50,336 bases of DNA from Microvirga pakistanensis (GCF_004458765.1 NZ_SPJX01000640.1:381-50716), one strand, 5' to 3'; shown: positions 17,301-25,803, counted from the first letter of the stretch. A program made the numbers and translations. The notes: generated by a model not told the origin, from the letters alone.

Positions 17301-18770
17301 CATGGGAACGATACCTTCGTTGTCGACAACACTAAGGATGTTGTGGTCGAGGCGGCGGCTTCCGGAACCGACACCGTCGTCAGCAGGCTGTCCACCTATA
17401 CCCTGGCAGCCAATGTCGAAAACCTCACACTGGCAGGAAGCGCCGTCACCGGAACCGGCAACGATCTCGCCAACGCGATCATCGGCAGCGAGCGGCACAA
17501 CAAGCTCGCGGGCGCCGCAGGCAACGACAGCCTATCGGGTGGTCTGGGCAACGATACCCTTGATGGCGGAACCGGGAACGACACGATGACGGGCGGAGCC
17601 GGAAACGACACGTACTATGTCGACTCGACCTATGACTATGTCAGCGAGAACAGCAATGAGGGCATCGATACGGTTTACTCGTCATTCAGCTCCACCCTCG
17701 GGGGCTACGTGAGCGGCTCGTCCGTCAGCGAATACTTTTATAATATCGAGAACCTGCGATTGACGGCAGGTTCCGCGGCGATCGTCGGGATCGGCAACGA
17801 TGGCGGGAACTACATTGCGGGCAATGCCAACGCCAATCAATTGTTCGGTCTCCTCGGCGACGACACCTTGATTGGAGGAGCCGGAGCCGACCGGATGGAC
17901 GGAGGAGCCGGTAACGACACGTTCTATGTCCAGGACGCTGGGGACATCATCATCGATGCTTCCGGAAATGATACTGTCATCAGCTCGCTCGCGTCCTATA
18001 CCCTTGGCGCAGGCATCGAAAACCTCACTCTTGCTGCAACGTCGGTTGCGTTAAGTGCCAAGGGCAACAGTGCGGCCAACGTGATCATGGGGAACGCCTA
18101 CGCCAACACGATCAACGGCGGGGGCGGAGCCGACACGATGTCGGGCGGCGCTGGCAACGATACGTATTACGTCGACAGCATCGGGGACAAGATCGTCGAG
18201 GCCGCAACGGGAGGAACCGACCGTGTAATCGCCTCCACCAGCTTTAAGCTGGCCGATAACGTGGAGAACCTGACTCTGTCAGGCTCGGGCGGCTTCGGCG
18301 CGGCGGGGAACAACGGCGCGAACGTCATCGTCGGGAACGCCGGTGGCAACCGTATGCTGGGCTTAGGCGGGAACGACGTTCTGGATGGAGCTGCGGGCAA
18401 TGACACGGTCTTCGGCGGCACCGGCAAGGATGTGCTCACGGGTGGAGCGGGTAAGGACGCATTCGTGTTCGACACACCGCTCAGCGCAACCGGCAATGTG
18501 GACGGCATCACCGACTTCATTGCGGTGGATGACACCATCTGGCTGGAGAATGCCGTGTTCACTGGCCTGACGACCACCGGGACATTGAGCACCGGTGCTC
18601 TGCAGTTCGGTACGGTCGCCACACAGGCGGATGATCGCATCGTGTACGACAAGGCATCGGGCAATTTGTACTATGACCAGGATGGCTCTGGTACAGCCTA
18701 CAAAGGCGTCCTCTTTGCCAAGCTCACGACCAAACCGACCCTCACCAATGCCGATTTTCTGGTGATCTGA
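14310..18770 (+). CDS. Large RTX calcium-binding protein with an embedded von Willebrand A domain
   Basis: A secreted 1,486-residue repeat protein (start ATG 14310 preferred; the frame is open from ATG 14205). The N-terminal ~250 residues are an unassigned beta-rich domain. Then come glycine/aspartate nonapeptides (GGxGNDTxx) arranged in long units that each carry a DTYVVDxxGDxVxE segment followed by NVENLTLxG. Eight such units are visible. A VWA domain with MIDAS motif DRSGS (Asp about residue 703) lies between units four and five. The C terminus (GAGKDAFVFDT...ITDF...) resembles the serralysin-type C-terminal region of type I secretion substrates. No ABC/MFP secretion genes are adjacent. 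A role in adhesion or the cell surface is inferred. Confidence 0.85.
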   Translation: MSLYYTDPNGTSWSINYDGSIRANNGSSLHDTGASLTVSAVSGSTRTPISLSYGTPTTTATSHSVTATGSGISVNRQAQVLSDGAGFYFLRVVETLTNVASSTQTLAVNLTDNLYADSAATLTGTSSGDATYSSTDDWYMTSSSASSYPQIAHIVSGGAAGPAVTSRSATDRFESGYNLTLAAGQSATIVHFYVVGDVESEVRTQATRLTKLPSYALAGLSTTQLAEITNYPVDVTSGSSTVLADYQLKLTLTGTNNINGTGNGLDNTLIGNSGANTLTGLGGDDYLDGKAGADSLVGGAGNDTYVVDNAGDVVVEANNAGTDTILSSRNFALHTGALVYVENLTLTGSAITAKGNASANVLTGNAANNALIGLEGNDTLDGKSGDDTMTGGVGNDTYVVDSRGDVVTEITGEGTDTVNSAVSGYALGANLENLTLIGSATSGTGNNSNNVLTGNSLTNTLTGLGGNDTYVVDSEKDVVVEGANQGTDTVVSSAASYTLRTNVENLTLAEKSPAWRGIGNAAANVLTGNSGNNTLDGKAGADTLKGGAGSDVYVVDNSGDSVIEAAGKGVDTVQTSLSSYTLGANVENGVQLKGGVTLKGNSLNNTLAGNNVANALHGYDGNDTLNGGGGNDTLSGGAGNDLLVGDAGAPESIVASGRGQIGGVDLVLNVSAPEIANRSVTLSGSISTLDLTEAPLNIVYVIDRSGSMTDTFSGETDVGDRNGDGYSNTTLDAAIASFERLNQSLSDAGLGANVRLALVPFESSASVSYTGSPVADSNGNGVADVIEALRNLRVAGSTNYTAALEQTLSFLEGQGTGRNLVFFVSDGAPDNRDYETSILPALRATGQGGTLIRAIGTGAGADEEVLDLLDDGLSNDSAEIVLNPKDLDAGLTNALVSVRDGAWIEIYRNDQLVEVLGSDSFTVSPFGLSFRTPPLALSASGSDTFKAVLVTSDATGRTISTSIPVSAGTFTSNDTLDGGEGDDTLDGGVGADRMTGGHGNDTFVVDNTKDVVVEAAASGTDTVVSRLSTYTLAANVENLTLAGSAVTGTGNDLANAIIGSERHNKLAGAAGNDSLSGGLGNDTLDGGTGNDTMTGGAGNDTYYVDSTYDYVSENSNEGIDTVYSSFSSTLGGYVSGSSVSEYFYNIENLRLTAGSAAIVGIGNDGGNYIAGNANANQLFGLLGDDTLIGGAGADRMDGGAGNDTFYVQDAGDIIIDASGNDTVISSLASYTLGAGIENLTLAATSVALSAKGNSAANVIMGNAYANTINGGGGADTMSGGAGNDTYYVDSIGDKIVEAATGGTDRVIASTSFKLADNVENLTLSGSGGFGAAGNNGANVIVGNAGGNRMLGLGGNDVLDGAAGNDTVFGGTGKDVLTGGAGKDAFVFDTPLSATGNVDGITDFIAVDDTIWLENAVFTGLTTTGTLSTGALQFGTVATQADDRIVYDKASGNLYYDQDGSGTAYKGVLFAKLTTKPTLTNADFLVI

Positions 18771-18782
18771 TCCATTAGAAGC

Positions 18783-18817
18783 GGCGGGCGCCCTGGATCC
18801 ACATCCGGGCGCCCTTC
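18783..18817 (+). terminator. Stem-loop after the RTX gene
   Basis: GGGCGCCC-TGGAT and ATCC-GGGCGCCC can pair, with one bulge, to form a GC-rich hairpin 13 bases past the RTX stop. No strong T-run follows, so this is a moderate call. The rest of the 18,818-19,077 gap shows no convincing gene. Confidence 0.45.
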
Positions 18818-19077
18818 CGGCATGACCAACGATCTTGCTGTTCGTGATACGAGGCTGCTCCACTGGGCAGCCGCTTTTGTTCATTCTGTGGGATTGGGAC
18901 CCCTGCCCTGTGCTCTGAGGGTACCCATTTCAGGTTCGGCGAGTGGCGCCCCCTTGCTGCTGCTCAGAGAGCTCCGTTCAGTGCACACAGGCGGCCCGAA
19001 CGGACCCGCTTCACGGGTTTTTGGGCTCTACCCAAATCGCCTGAGTGGCGTCGCCAAATCCGCATCGACCTCTAATC

Positions 19078-20370
19078 CTAAGAAGCCTCCGGATCGATGA
19101 CATCGAGAAACTCGGTGATGATGTCGCTGCCGTTCAGCGGAGCGCTCCCAGCCATAACGGCGATTGAAAATCCAATAAGAGAGGAGATCGGGTTGTGCGT
19201 TGCCGCGCCGGAACGCAGGCACATCACAAGTGTCGGACACAAGAACAGTCCAAGGCGGATCACATTTCTCCAATCCTGCGGCAACATATCTCTCTGCTTG
19301 AGAGACTGAAGGAGCGGTCGCCAGATCTCCTCAGCCTTGACCTTCAAGAGCTCTCGTCTGACCTCGCTGAGAGACCAGTCCGTTGCGACATTCAAGATGC
19401 CTTCCCGATAAGTCGCCGACGCATTGAAGTTGTCCGCCGCGAGGGCGGGATCATAAAGCCAAAGCGGGTGTGCGAGCACATTGTGGAAGGTTGTCTTGAT
19501 TTCCGCCAAGAGGGTCGGAACGTGCTCTCCGGCAAACGCTGGATCGAAGAAAGCCAGCGATGCGGCGCCATCGCGCTCTTCGTACCAGACATTGGCATTG
19601 TGCGCGTCCCCATGAGCCGTGACGCCGCCTGCGTCAGCAAGTCGGTCGGGCCTCAGGCGGTCGGCCGCGTCGTGAAAGAGCTCGCCCACGGTTTTCTCAT
19701 ACCGGGTGCCGTTCACGATGAATTGGCTGGAGGCGAACTCCTCCCAGTTCAGCGTCACACCGGGGAATTGAAAGCTCTTCCCCACGTAAAAGTTTGCGAG
19801 GCGGCCGCCAGGGAATTGTTTCGTCACGGGATCGATCAGCCGCTCGTAGAACAGGCGGTGCACAGGCTCGGCCCGAACCTGCTCGACAGTCGCGGGCGCG
19901 AGCGTCTCTAGATAAACCGACAGAACCGAGCGGGACAGCTTCCGCTCAGCCTCAACGGCCAGCCTGATCTGGCTCTCATCCGGTTCGAGGTCGAGCTTTC
20001 TTAAGACATCGGAGAAGCGTGGATCGGCGCGCCGCCGGTAGACAAGGATCTGCTCGCCGGGGAGCACCGACATCAGGACCGGCTGGTCGACGGGCAGTCC
20101 CGCCTTAGCAAGGATATCGGCACGATAATACTCGCCGCTCATGGCCTCTTCGCCCTCCTCCTGGTGGAACTTGAAGAAGAACTGGCCCGCTTCCGTCTCG
20201 AAGAAGCCATTGAGGGAGTTCAGGCTGTATTGATCGCGATTGATGACCAAATTCTGCGCTTCGACCTGAAACAGGTCCCGTAGCAGTTCCACGAGGAGCA
20301 CCTCAGCACGACCATCTTTCTCCCGCGCGAGCTTTCTGATCTCGGCTGTGCGGCTGGTGATTTTGGCCAT
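19078..20370 (-). CDS. Aminoglycoside-phosphotransferase-fold kinase-like protein
   Basis: A 430-residue soluble protein. The segment HGDAHNANVWYE at residues 253-264 matches the catalytic loop HGDxHxxN of APH/choline-kinase-like enzymes. FFDPAFAGEH (Asp276) would be the metal-binding Asp. A nucleotide-binding lobe is less clear. The N-terminal part (YRADILAKAGLPVDQPVLMSVLPGEQILVYRR) is consistent with the beta-strand lobe. The protein is not a recognisable antibiotic kinase, and its substrate is unknown. It is convergent with the RTX gene and transcribed alone. Confidence 0.65.
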   Translation of the reverse strand: MAKITSRTAEIRKLAREKDGRAEVLLVELLRDLFQVEAQNLVINRDQYSLNSLNGFFETEAGQFFFKFHQEEGEEAMSGEYYRADILAKAGLPVDQPVLMSVLPGEQILVYRRRADPRFSDVLRKLDLEPDESQIRLAVEAERKLSRSVLSVYLETLAPATVEQVRAEPVHRLFYERLIDPVTKQFPGGRLANFYVGKSFQFPGVTLNWEEFASSQFIVNGTRYEKTVGELFHDAADRLRPDRLADAGGVTAHGDAHNANVWYEERDGAASLAFFDPAFAGEHVPTLLAEIKTTFHNVLAHPLWLYDPALAADNFNASATYREGILNVATDWSLSEVRRELLKVKAEEIWRPLLQSLKQRDMLPQDWRNVIRLGLFLCPTLVMCLRSGAATHNPISSLIGFSIAVMAGSAPLNGSDIITEFLDVIDPEAS

Positions 20371-20466
20371 GATAAGAGCTCCCGGTCTGCGTTGCGCGTG
20401 CGCATCCTACGCGGCCCCGATTCATGGGACCTCGATTCCAGCTGACAGGTCAGAATCCTGACCTTG

Positions 20467-21474
20467 TCAGCTTATGCTAATGATCGTCTTCAGGGCCGTG
20501 CCGCGCCCCGACAACAGCCGCTCGTAGGTTGCCGGAACGTCCTCAAGGCCGATCGTTTCCGATATCCGCTCAAGAGAGGCTCGCAGGTCGTCCAGCATGG
20601 TAATCGCTTCAGGCAACTCATCGTTGAAGGCGTGACACCCGAGAAGGGCGATCTCCCGCTCGACGAGGATATTCGGATCGAAGTCGAGGGTTCCGTGGCT
20701 GATCCCGACCATGGCGATGGCCCCGCCCCCATGGAGCGTATCGAGCAGGGCCGCGATGGCCTTAACGCTGCCGGTTGCGTCCATCGCATATCTGAGACGT
20801 GTGTCACCTAAGGTGGCGGAGATTGCCCCTTTGGACAGATCGACATGCCGCCCGCCGACAAGCTCGGCGACTGCTCGCGCCCGCGCGCCGTTGAGATCAG
20901 CCAGAAGAATGGGCCCATCATGCGTTTTCGAGAGAATAATAGCGGATAGACCGCCGATCGTTCCGCACCCCACAATGAGCACAGGCTCTCCGGCGCGGGC
21001 ATTCAATTTCCTTACCGCATGGAGAGCGACAGCCAGCGGTTCCGCCATGGCGGCCACTCTGGCTGGCAGTAATGAGTCATACCGATGGAGCAGGTAGGCC
21101 GGCAATTGCACCTCCTCCGCGAAGCCGCCATCGCAAACCTCACCCACGAAGCCAAGATTCTCGCAGATGTTGGTTCGCCCGCTGACGCAGGCAGGGCATG
21201 TGCCGCACCACACCCGCGAGTCCACGACAACCGCATCGCCGACATTGAAGGACGCGACATCCTCCGCAACGGCGGATACGACGCCGCAGAACTCGTGCCC
21301 GGCCACGGACGGTCGACGTGTGATCCACTGGCCCGTACGATAGTTATGCAGGTCGGAGCCACAGATTCCTGCGGCCTTCACCTTCACATTCACGAACCCG
21401 CTCGGAGGCTCCGCTGGAGGGTCAACATGCTCCAGGCGAAGGTCGCCGGCATCGTGGAGTCGGACGGCTCTCAT
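20467..21474 (-). CDS. Zinc-dependent alcohol/polyol dehydrogenase (MDR family)
   Basis: A 335-residue medium-chain dehydrogenase. Catalytic zinc ligands are Cys38 (GICGSDLH) and His60-Glu61 (GHEF). A complete structural zinc site is given by Cys90, Cys93, Cys96 and Cys104. The Rossmann motif GCGTIG lies at about residues 168-173. It resembles sorbitol, L-idonate and threonine dehydrogenases. It starts 3 bases after the HisD-like gene ends, so the two are translationally linked in one operon with the polyamine-type importer. The substrate is likely a hydroxylated compound brought in by that importer. Confidence 0.85.
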   Translation of the reverse strand: MRAVRLHDAGDLRLEHVDPPAEPPSGFVNVKVKAAGICGSDLHNYRTGQWITRRPSVAGHEFCGVVSAVAEDVASFNVGDAVVVDSRVWCGTCPACVSGRTNICENLGFVGEVCDGGFAEEVQLPAYLLHRYDSLLPARVAAMAEPLAVALHAVRKLNARAGEPVLIVGCGTIGGLSAIILSKTHDGPILLADLNGARARAVAELVGGRHVDLSKGAISATLGDTRLRYAMDATGSVKAIAALLDTLHGGGAIAMVGISHGTLDFDPNILVEREIALLGCHAFNDELPEAITMLDDLRASLERISETIGLEDVPATYERLLSGRGTALKTIISIS

Positions 21475-21477
21475 GGT

Positions 21478-22806
21478 TCACGAGCCCTTCTTCAGATAGA
21501 CGTCGCGCACCGGGGAGACGGCGTTGGCGTGGGACGAGAAGCCTTCATACAGGGCGAGCTCGTGCGCATGCTTCGCGAACTCAGGGTATGCGGAGGCCGT
21601 GACGTAGCCTATGGAGCTGCGCTTGACGAAATCCGTGACCGAGAGAGGGCCGAAGCTGCGCGCCCAGCGACTCGTCGGCAGAACCGCATTCGGACCAAGG
21701 CAGAAGTTCGCGATACTGACGGGAGTATGCAGGCCCATGAGAATTTCGGCGGCCTCCGTAATATGGCTGAGATGCGAGAATGGATCCTTCGAGAGGATCT
21801 CCAGATGCTCCGGCGCATAGGCATTCACGAATTCATAGCTCTCCTCATCCGAGGACGTGAGCACGATGCCCCCGCACTTGCCCGTCAGCACCTCCCTTGA
21901 AAATTTGACGCGCTGCTCGGTCATACGAGCCCAATGCTCAGGCAGCGCCGCCAATGCCTCCTCGGCAACCCGCCGGCTGTGCGTGACGAGATAGGCCGAC
22001 GAATCGGGCCCATGCTCGGCCTCGATTAGGAGATCCAGCGCGGCCAAACCACCGTGGACCGTGTCGTCCGCGAAAATCATGCCCTCGGATGGGCCGGCTG
22101 GAACGCCCGTGTCGATCACGCCGGCGAGCAGGCGCTTGGCCGCAACGACCCACGGGCTCCCGGGGCCCACGATCTTGAAGGCAGGTTTGATGGTCTGTGT
22201 GCCGTACGCGACGGCAGCAACGGCCTGCGCACCGCCGACCTTGTACACGGTCTCAACACCCGCGAGACGAGCAGCCACCAGAGTTGCCGCGTCAACACTC
22301 CCGTCTGGAGCCGGTGGAGTTACGATCGCAATATTCGGAACCCCCGCCACAACTGCCGGAACGGATGTCATCATGGTCACCGAAGGGAACGAGCCCTTTC
22401 CACGGGGAACGTAGAGAGCGACGGACTGGATCGGCGTGAACCGATCACCGGCATAGGCCCCGGGGCGGATCTCCTTCATCCACATGGCTTCGGGCTTCTG
22501 CTCCTCGTGGAAGTGCCGGATATTCCTGATCGCGTATTCCACGGCCTTGATAACCTCAGGCTCGACGAGGCTGAAGGCTGCATCGAACTCGGCCTCTGTG
22601 ACCTTGAGCGTGGCCTCAGAGACATCAGCTTTGTCCAACTCCCGGCCAAACCGTGCCAAGGCGGCATCGCCTTCCGTCTTCACAGCCTCCAGGATCGGCA
22701 TCACCTTCTCGATGAAGCTCGAAATATCAGTCTCCGAACGCCGGAGGAGCGCCGCCTTTTGCGCCGCATCGAGCTTCGAATACTCGTGGAAGGAAACATT
22801 GCTCAT
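21478..22806 (-). CDS. Histidinol-dehydrogenase-like protein, divergent catabolic paralogue
   Basis: A 442-residue HisD-family protein. The catalytic pair Glu333-His334 (YAPEHLEI) is kept. By alignment from memory with E. coli HisD, zinc ligand Gln259 is Glu262 here (IEAEHG), zinc ligand Asp360 is Asn367 (ANFCLGPNAVLPT), and histidinol-binding His367 is Ala374. Zinc ligands His262 and His419 correspond to His265 and His426. HisD-like enzymes outside histidine synthesis exist, such as sulfopropanediol dehydrogenase HpsN. No histidine genes are near. The setting, in an ABC-importer operon with ADH and SDR genes, indicates NAD-dependent oxidation of an imported alcohol to an acid. Substrate unknown. 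Confidence 0.8.
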   Translation of the reverse strand: MSNVSFHEYSKLDAAQKAALLRRSETDISSFIEKVMPILEAVKTEGDAALARFGRELDKADVSEATLKVTEAEFDAAFSLVEPEVIKAVEYAIRNIRHFHEEQKPEAMWMKEIRPGAYAGDRFTPIQSVALYVPRGKGSFPSVTMMTSVPAVVAGVPNIAIVTPPAPDGSVDAATLVAARLAGVETVYKVGGAQAVAAVAYGTQTIKPAFKIVGPGSPWVVAAKRLLAGVIDTGVPAGPSEGMIFADDTVHGGLAALDLLIEAEHGPDSSAYLVTHSRRVAEEALAALPEHWARMTEQRVKFSREVLTGKCGGIVLTSSDEESYEFVNAYAPEHLEILSKDPFSHLSHITEAAEILMGLHTPVSIANFCLGPNAVLPTSRWARSFGPLSVTDFVKRSSIGYVTASAYPEFAKHAHELALYEGFSSHANAVSPVRDVYLKKGS

Positions 22807-22845
22807 CGTTCAATCCCTTGTGCTATTTCGTCCCTGCTGACGGGG

Positions 22846-23646
22846 CTATTTCGATTTGAGAAAGATATCGAGGCCGACCAGACGGTCGAGCAGTGTGACG
22901 GCCACACCGGCACACACAATGAATACAACCGAGATCGCTGCCAGATCGGGAGTGATGATCGACCTGATGCTGTTGTAGATCTGAACGGGAAGTGTGACGC
23001 TCCGGGCGTCCACGAGCAGCAGGCTGACCAGGAACTCGTTAAGACCTAAGATGAACATCAGGAGCGAGCCAGTGATCACCCCCGGCAGAACGGCCGGAAG
23101 CGTGATGTAGAGGAAGGTCTGGACAGGCGGCGCGCCGCAATTGGCCGCAGCAAGCTCCAGGTCGTTGCTGAGATTGCTGGCGCTCGCCGTGACGGCCCAG
23201 ATCATGAACGGGAGATTGATGACGCAGCAGGCGATGGCAACCGGCCAAAGCTGACCGAGAGCGCCCGCATTGCCGAAGACGAGCATCAACCCAATTCCAG
23301 ACCCGATAAGCGGAATGGTGAAGGGGAGAAGAAGGTAGACCTGGATCGTGTTTTCGAGCCGAACCTTGTACTTCGCCAGCGCGATGCCCGCCAATGTGCC
23401 GATCGGTATGGCGATGATCGTGTTGAGAGCGGCCACATATACGGAGCGGAAAAACGCATCCCGCAGATCGGTCGCGCTGAGGATGGCCGAGTACCACTTC
23501 AGGGAAAAGCCCTGAGGCGGGAACTCGATCATGTTGCCCGCCGTGAAGGAGGCGCCGAGCACCACGATCGTCGGGGCGGACAGCATGGCGATTGCCGCGA
23601 GCACGAACGCCCAGATCACGACTGACTTGCTTCGAGAGCCGCTCAT
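22846..23646 (-). CDS. Spermidine/putrescine-type ABC permease (PotC-like)
   Basis: A 266-residue inner membrane permease of the BPD_transp_1 family with about six membrane segments. The EAA-type cytoplasmic loop reads LELAAANCGAPPVQTFLYITLP followed by VLPGVITGSLL. Its start overlaps the stop of the preceding permease gene by 4 bases, which is typical of translational coupling. It pairs with the PotB-like permease, the PotD-like binding protein and the PotA-like ATPase upstream. Confidence 0.9.
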   Translation of the reverse strand: MSGSRSKSVVIWAFVLAAIAMLSAPTIVVLGASFTAGNMIEFPPQGFSLKWYSAILSATDLRDAFFRSVYVAALNTIIAIPIGTLAGIALAKYKVRLENTIQVYLLLPFTIPLIGSGIGLMLVFGNAGALGQLWPVAIACCVINLPFMIWAVTASASNLSNDLELAAANCGAPPVQTFLYITLPAVLPGVITGSLLMFILGLNEFLVSLLLVDARSVTLPVQIYNSIRSIITPDLAAISVVFIVCAGVAVTLLDRLVGLDIFLKSK

Positions 23647-24587
23647 TTCCGGCGTCCTCCCATGGCCAGGGTTCCGGCGCCGAACGCGGTGAATACCACT
23701 CCGACCAGAAGGGATCCTACAGCAACGAGCAGCAGCGAGAGTGTCGCGCCCAATCCCTGATCGGAGGTGCGGAAGAATTGATCGTAGATCGCATTCGCGA
23801 TGAAATCCTGCGACCCGCCACCGAGCATCGCCGGTATGGCAAAGTCAGTGAGTGAAAGCGTCATCACGACGAGGCCGGCGCCGACGAGACCGGGCCGGGC
23901 GAGCGGAAGCACCACATGCCTGAAAGTCTTGAGCCAGGATGCTCCCAGGGATCCCGCGGCGGCTTCAAGTTCCTCCGGAATGGCCGTCAGTGCGGGAGCC
24001 AGCATGAGAACCGCGAACGGGAGCATATATTGAACAAGCCCAAACAGAACGGCAGGATAGTTATAGAGCAGCCGGAGCGTCGGAATGCCGGCGTGACCCA
24101 GGATATCGTTCACAATACCTTGGTTGCCCAGAATGATGAGCCAACCATAGGCACGCACTACCTGCCCGATGAAGAAGGGCAGGAACAACGCGACGAGAAG
24201 GAACTTCCGGAGAGCCGACGATGACGTGCGGACCATGAGGTAGGCATAAGGAAAGGCGAAGACCAGGGTGATGACCGTGACGATCAGCGATCCAATGATG
24301 CTGCGCCCCGCGATGGTGGCGAAGAACGGCTCGGTCAGGGCGCGCCTGTAATTGTCAAGCGAGTAGGCATCCGACAGCAAGAAGGTGTCTCGGTCGAGGA
24401 CGCGCATGCTCGTGTCGGCGATTTGGATCAGCCCCAACACGAGAAGCCCCACGAGGATAAGAGCCGGAAGAAGAAAAAGATAGGGAACGGCGGCCCTGAA
24501 ACTCGGTGGCCAGACGAACGCGACGAACGCCTCCAGCACATCCATGGCGCGCCACGTCAAAGGATACGCTACACGATATGTGCGCAT
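23643..24587 (-). CDS. Spermidine/putrescine-type ABC permease (PotB-like)
   Basis: A 314-residue permease with about six membrane segments. The EAA loop is EELEAAAGSLGASWLKTFRH followed by VVLPLARPGLVGAG. The ATG at 24587 is preferred because the hydrophobic N-terminal helix then begins after about 30 residues; the longer open frame adds polar sequence from the 3' end of the binding-protein gene. It lies 65 bases after that gene. Confidence 0.88.
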   Translation of the reverse strand: MRTYRVAYPLTWRAMDVLEAFVAFVWPPSFRAAVPYLFLLPALILVGLLVLGLIQIADTSMRVLDRDTFLLSDAYSLDNYRRALTEPFFATIAGRSIIGSLIVTVITLVFAFPYAYLMVRTSSSALRKFLLVALFLPFFIGQVVRAYGWLIILGNQGIVNDILGHAGIPTLRLLYNYPAVLFGLVQYMLPFAVLMLAPALTAIPEELEAAAGSLGASWLKTFRHVVLPLARPGLVGAGLVVMTLSLTDFAIPAMLGGGSQDFIANAIYDQFFRTSDQGLGATLSLLLVAVGSLLVGVVFTAFGAGTLAMGGRRK

Positions 24588-24652
24588 GATAATGACCTTT
24601 GTCTGAGACAGACCCGCCGCAAAGAAGCTGCGGCGGGTGCGAGCAGCATACG

Positions 24653-25771
24653 TTAACCCTGCATGATCTGCTTGAACTTGGCGAACCAATCGCTCTCGTT
24701 CTGAACCTGAACCTTAGACGAGACGCGAATGAGGTTCTTGAAGTCTTCCGGCTTGGTCGGGTAAGATGGGTCATTCGCCAGATCGGCAGGCGGCGTCAGG
24801 CCGGGAACGACGCCGGGCAATCCGAGGCCATCCAGCCACACCTGCTGCGCTTCCTTGGTAAGCGCCAGGTTGATGTACTGCTTTGCCCAGTAAAGCTCGT
24901 TCGCGGGCAGGCCCTTTGGGATCCAGAGACCGTCGGTATCGAACTTGGCGCCCTCTTCGGGAACGACCCATTTGATGTCGATGCCGTTCTTGCGAGCTTC
25001 CCGTGCATTGGTCGAGATGGTGCACGCCGCGTCGATCTCGCCTTTCTGGAACCACGTCGTGAAGTCAGGGTCCTCGCCTAGAAGCGGCTCCTGCTGCTTC
25101 ATCATAGTGACGAAGTCCCAGGCTGGCTGCATGTTGTTGGGAATATCCTCGATCTTGCCGCCGCCCGCAACTTGCGCGGGGAAGTGGAAGCCGATCCCAT
25201 CGTTGTAGAACGCGATGCGGCGCTTGAGCTTGGGATCAAGCAGATCCTTCCAGGATTTCGGCGCGCCATTCGGAAAGGCTTCCGGGCGGTATGCCAGGAC
25301 GTATACGTATCCGTAAGTGTTGACGATCGGGTAACCATCAAGGCCGACCGGCTTTGCAAGTTCGGTCGTACTCTTGAGGTTCGGCAGATCCGACAGATCC
25401 TCCGTGACGCCGCGCAGCGCGGACTTCGTGGCATTCGTGGTCGTGTCCCAGTTGATGTGGATGGGAGGTACTCGCTTCTGAGCGACTGCCGCCCATACCT
25501 TCGGCTGGATTTCGTTGTCCTCGGTCAGGTCATGGCGAACGGCAATCCCCGTCATCTTGGTAAAGGGATCGGATACGCCCGCCTTCAAGGCCTCGACCCA
25601 GCTGCCTCCCCAGGCTCTGACAATGATCTCCCTTGGCTTTTGAGGCTCCTGTGCGAAGGCGCGCGTTCCTCCCAGCATAGGCAGACCTGTCGCCGCGCCG
25701 GCAGCCGCCATCGAGTGAAGCAGGGTCCGCCGGCTGATCATCGTAGACAGTCGTTTGTCGTCGTTCGACAT
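24653..25771 (-). CDS. ABC transporter substrate-binding protein (PotD/PotF-like, extracellular family 1)
   Basis: A 372-residue periplasmic binding protein. ISRRTLLHSMAAAGAATGL near residue 11, followed by a cleavage region at AFAQ, is a Tat-type signal. The mature protein has the SBP_bac_8 pattern: IIVRAWGGSWVEAL, YVLAYRPEAF and SWKDLLDPKLKRRIAFYND. Family members bind polyamines, but also opines, amino acids or sulfonates, so the ligand cannot be named. Together with the ADH, HisD-like and SDR enzymes it suggests uptake of a compound with oxidisable hydroxyl groups. Confidence 0.88.
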   Translation of the reverse strand: MSNDDKRLSTMISRRTLLHSMAAAGAATGLPMLGGTRAFAQEPQKPREIIVRAWGGSWVEALKAGVSDPFTKMTGIAVRHDLTEDNEIQPKVWAAVAQKRVPPIHINWDTTTNATKSALRGVTEDLSDLPNLKSTTELAKPVGLDGYPIVNTYGYVYVLAYRPEAFPNGAPKSWKDLLDPKLKRRIAFYNDGIGFHFPAQVAGGGKIEDIPNNMQPAWDFVTMMKQQEPLLGEDPDFTTWFQKGEIDAACTISTNAREARKNGIDIKWVVPEEGAKFDTDGLWIPKGLPANELYWAKQYINLALTKEAQQVWLDGLGLPGVVPGLTPPADLANDPSYPTKPEDFKNLIRVSSKVQVQNESDWFAKFKQIMQG

Positions 25772-25803
25772 ATTGCACTCTCCTCTGGCTTGGATTCTCG
25801 ACC

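Noticed and set aside
14310..18770. DNA-level tandem repeats or a CRISPR-like array in this interval
   Set aside because: The periodicity is explained by glycine/aspartate nonapeptide and longer protein repeats of an RTX gene; there are no constant-length direct DNA repeats with unique spacers.
18822..19100. Possible 92-residue protein after the RTX gene
   Set aside because: No family features, no ribosome site, low-complexity composition and overlap with the end of the kinase-like gene.
21478..22806. Calling this gene hisD of histidine biosynthesis
   Set aside because: Zinc-ligand and histidinol-contact positions differ and the gene is in an import/dehydrogenase operon with no his genes.
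21478..22806. Calling this gene hpsN (sulfopropanediol 3-dehydrogenase)
   Set aside because: HpsN as I recall it keeps GTNHVLPT, while this protein has GPNAVLPT; no sulfolyase or sulfonate gene is near.
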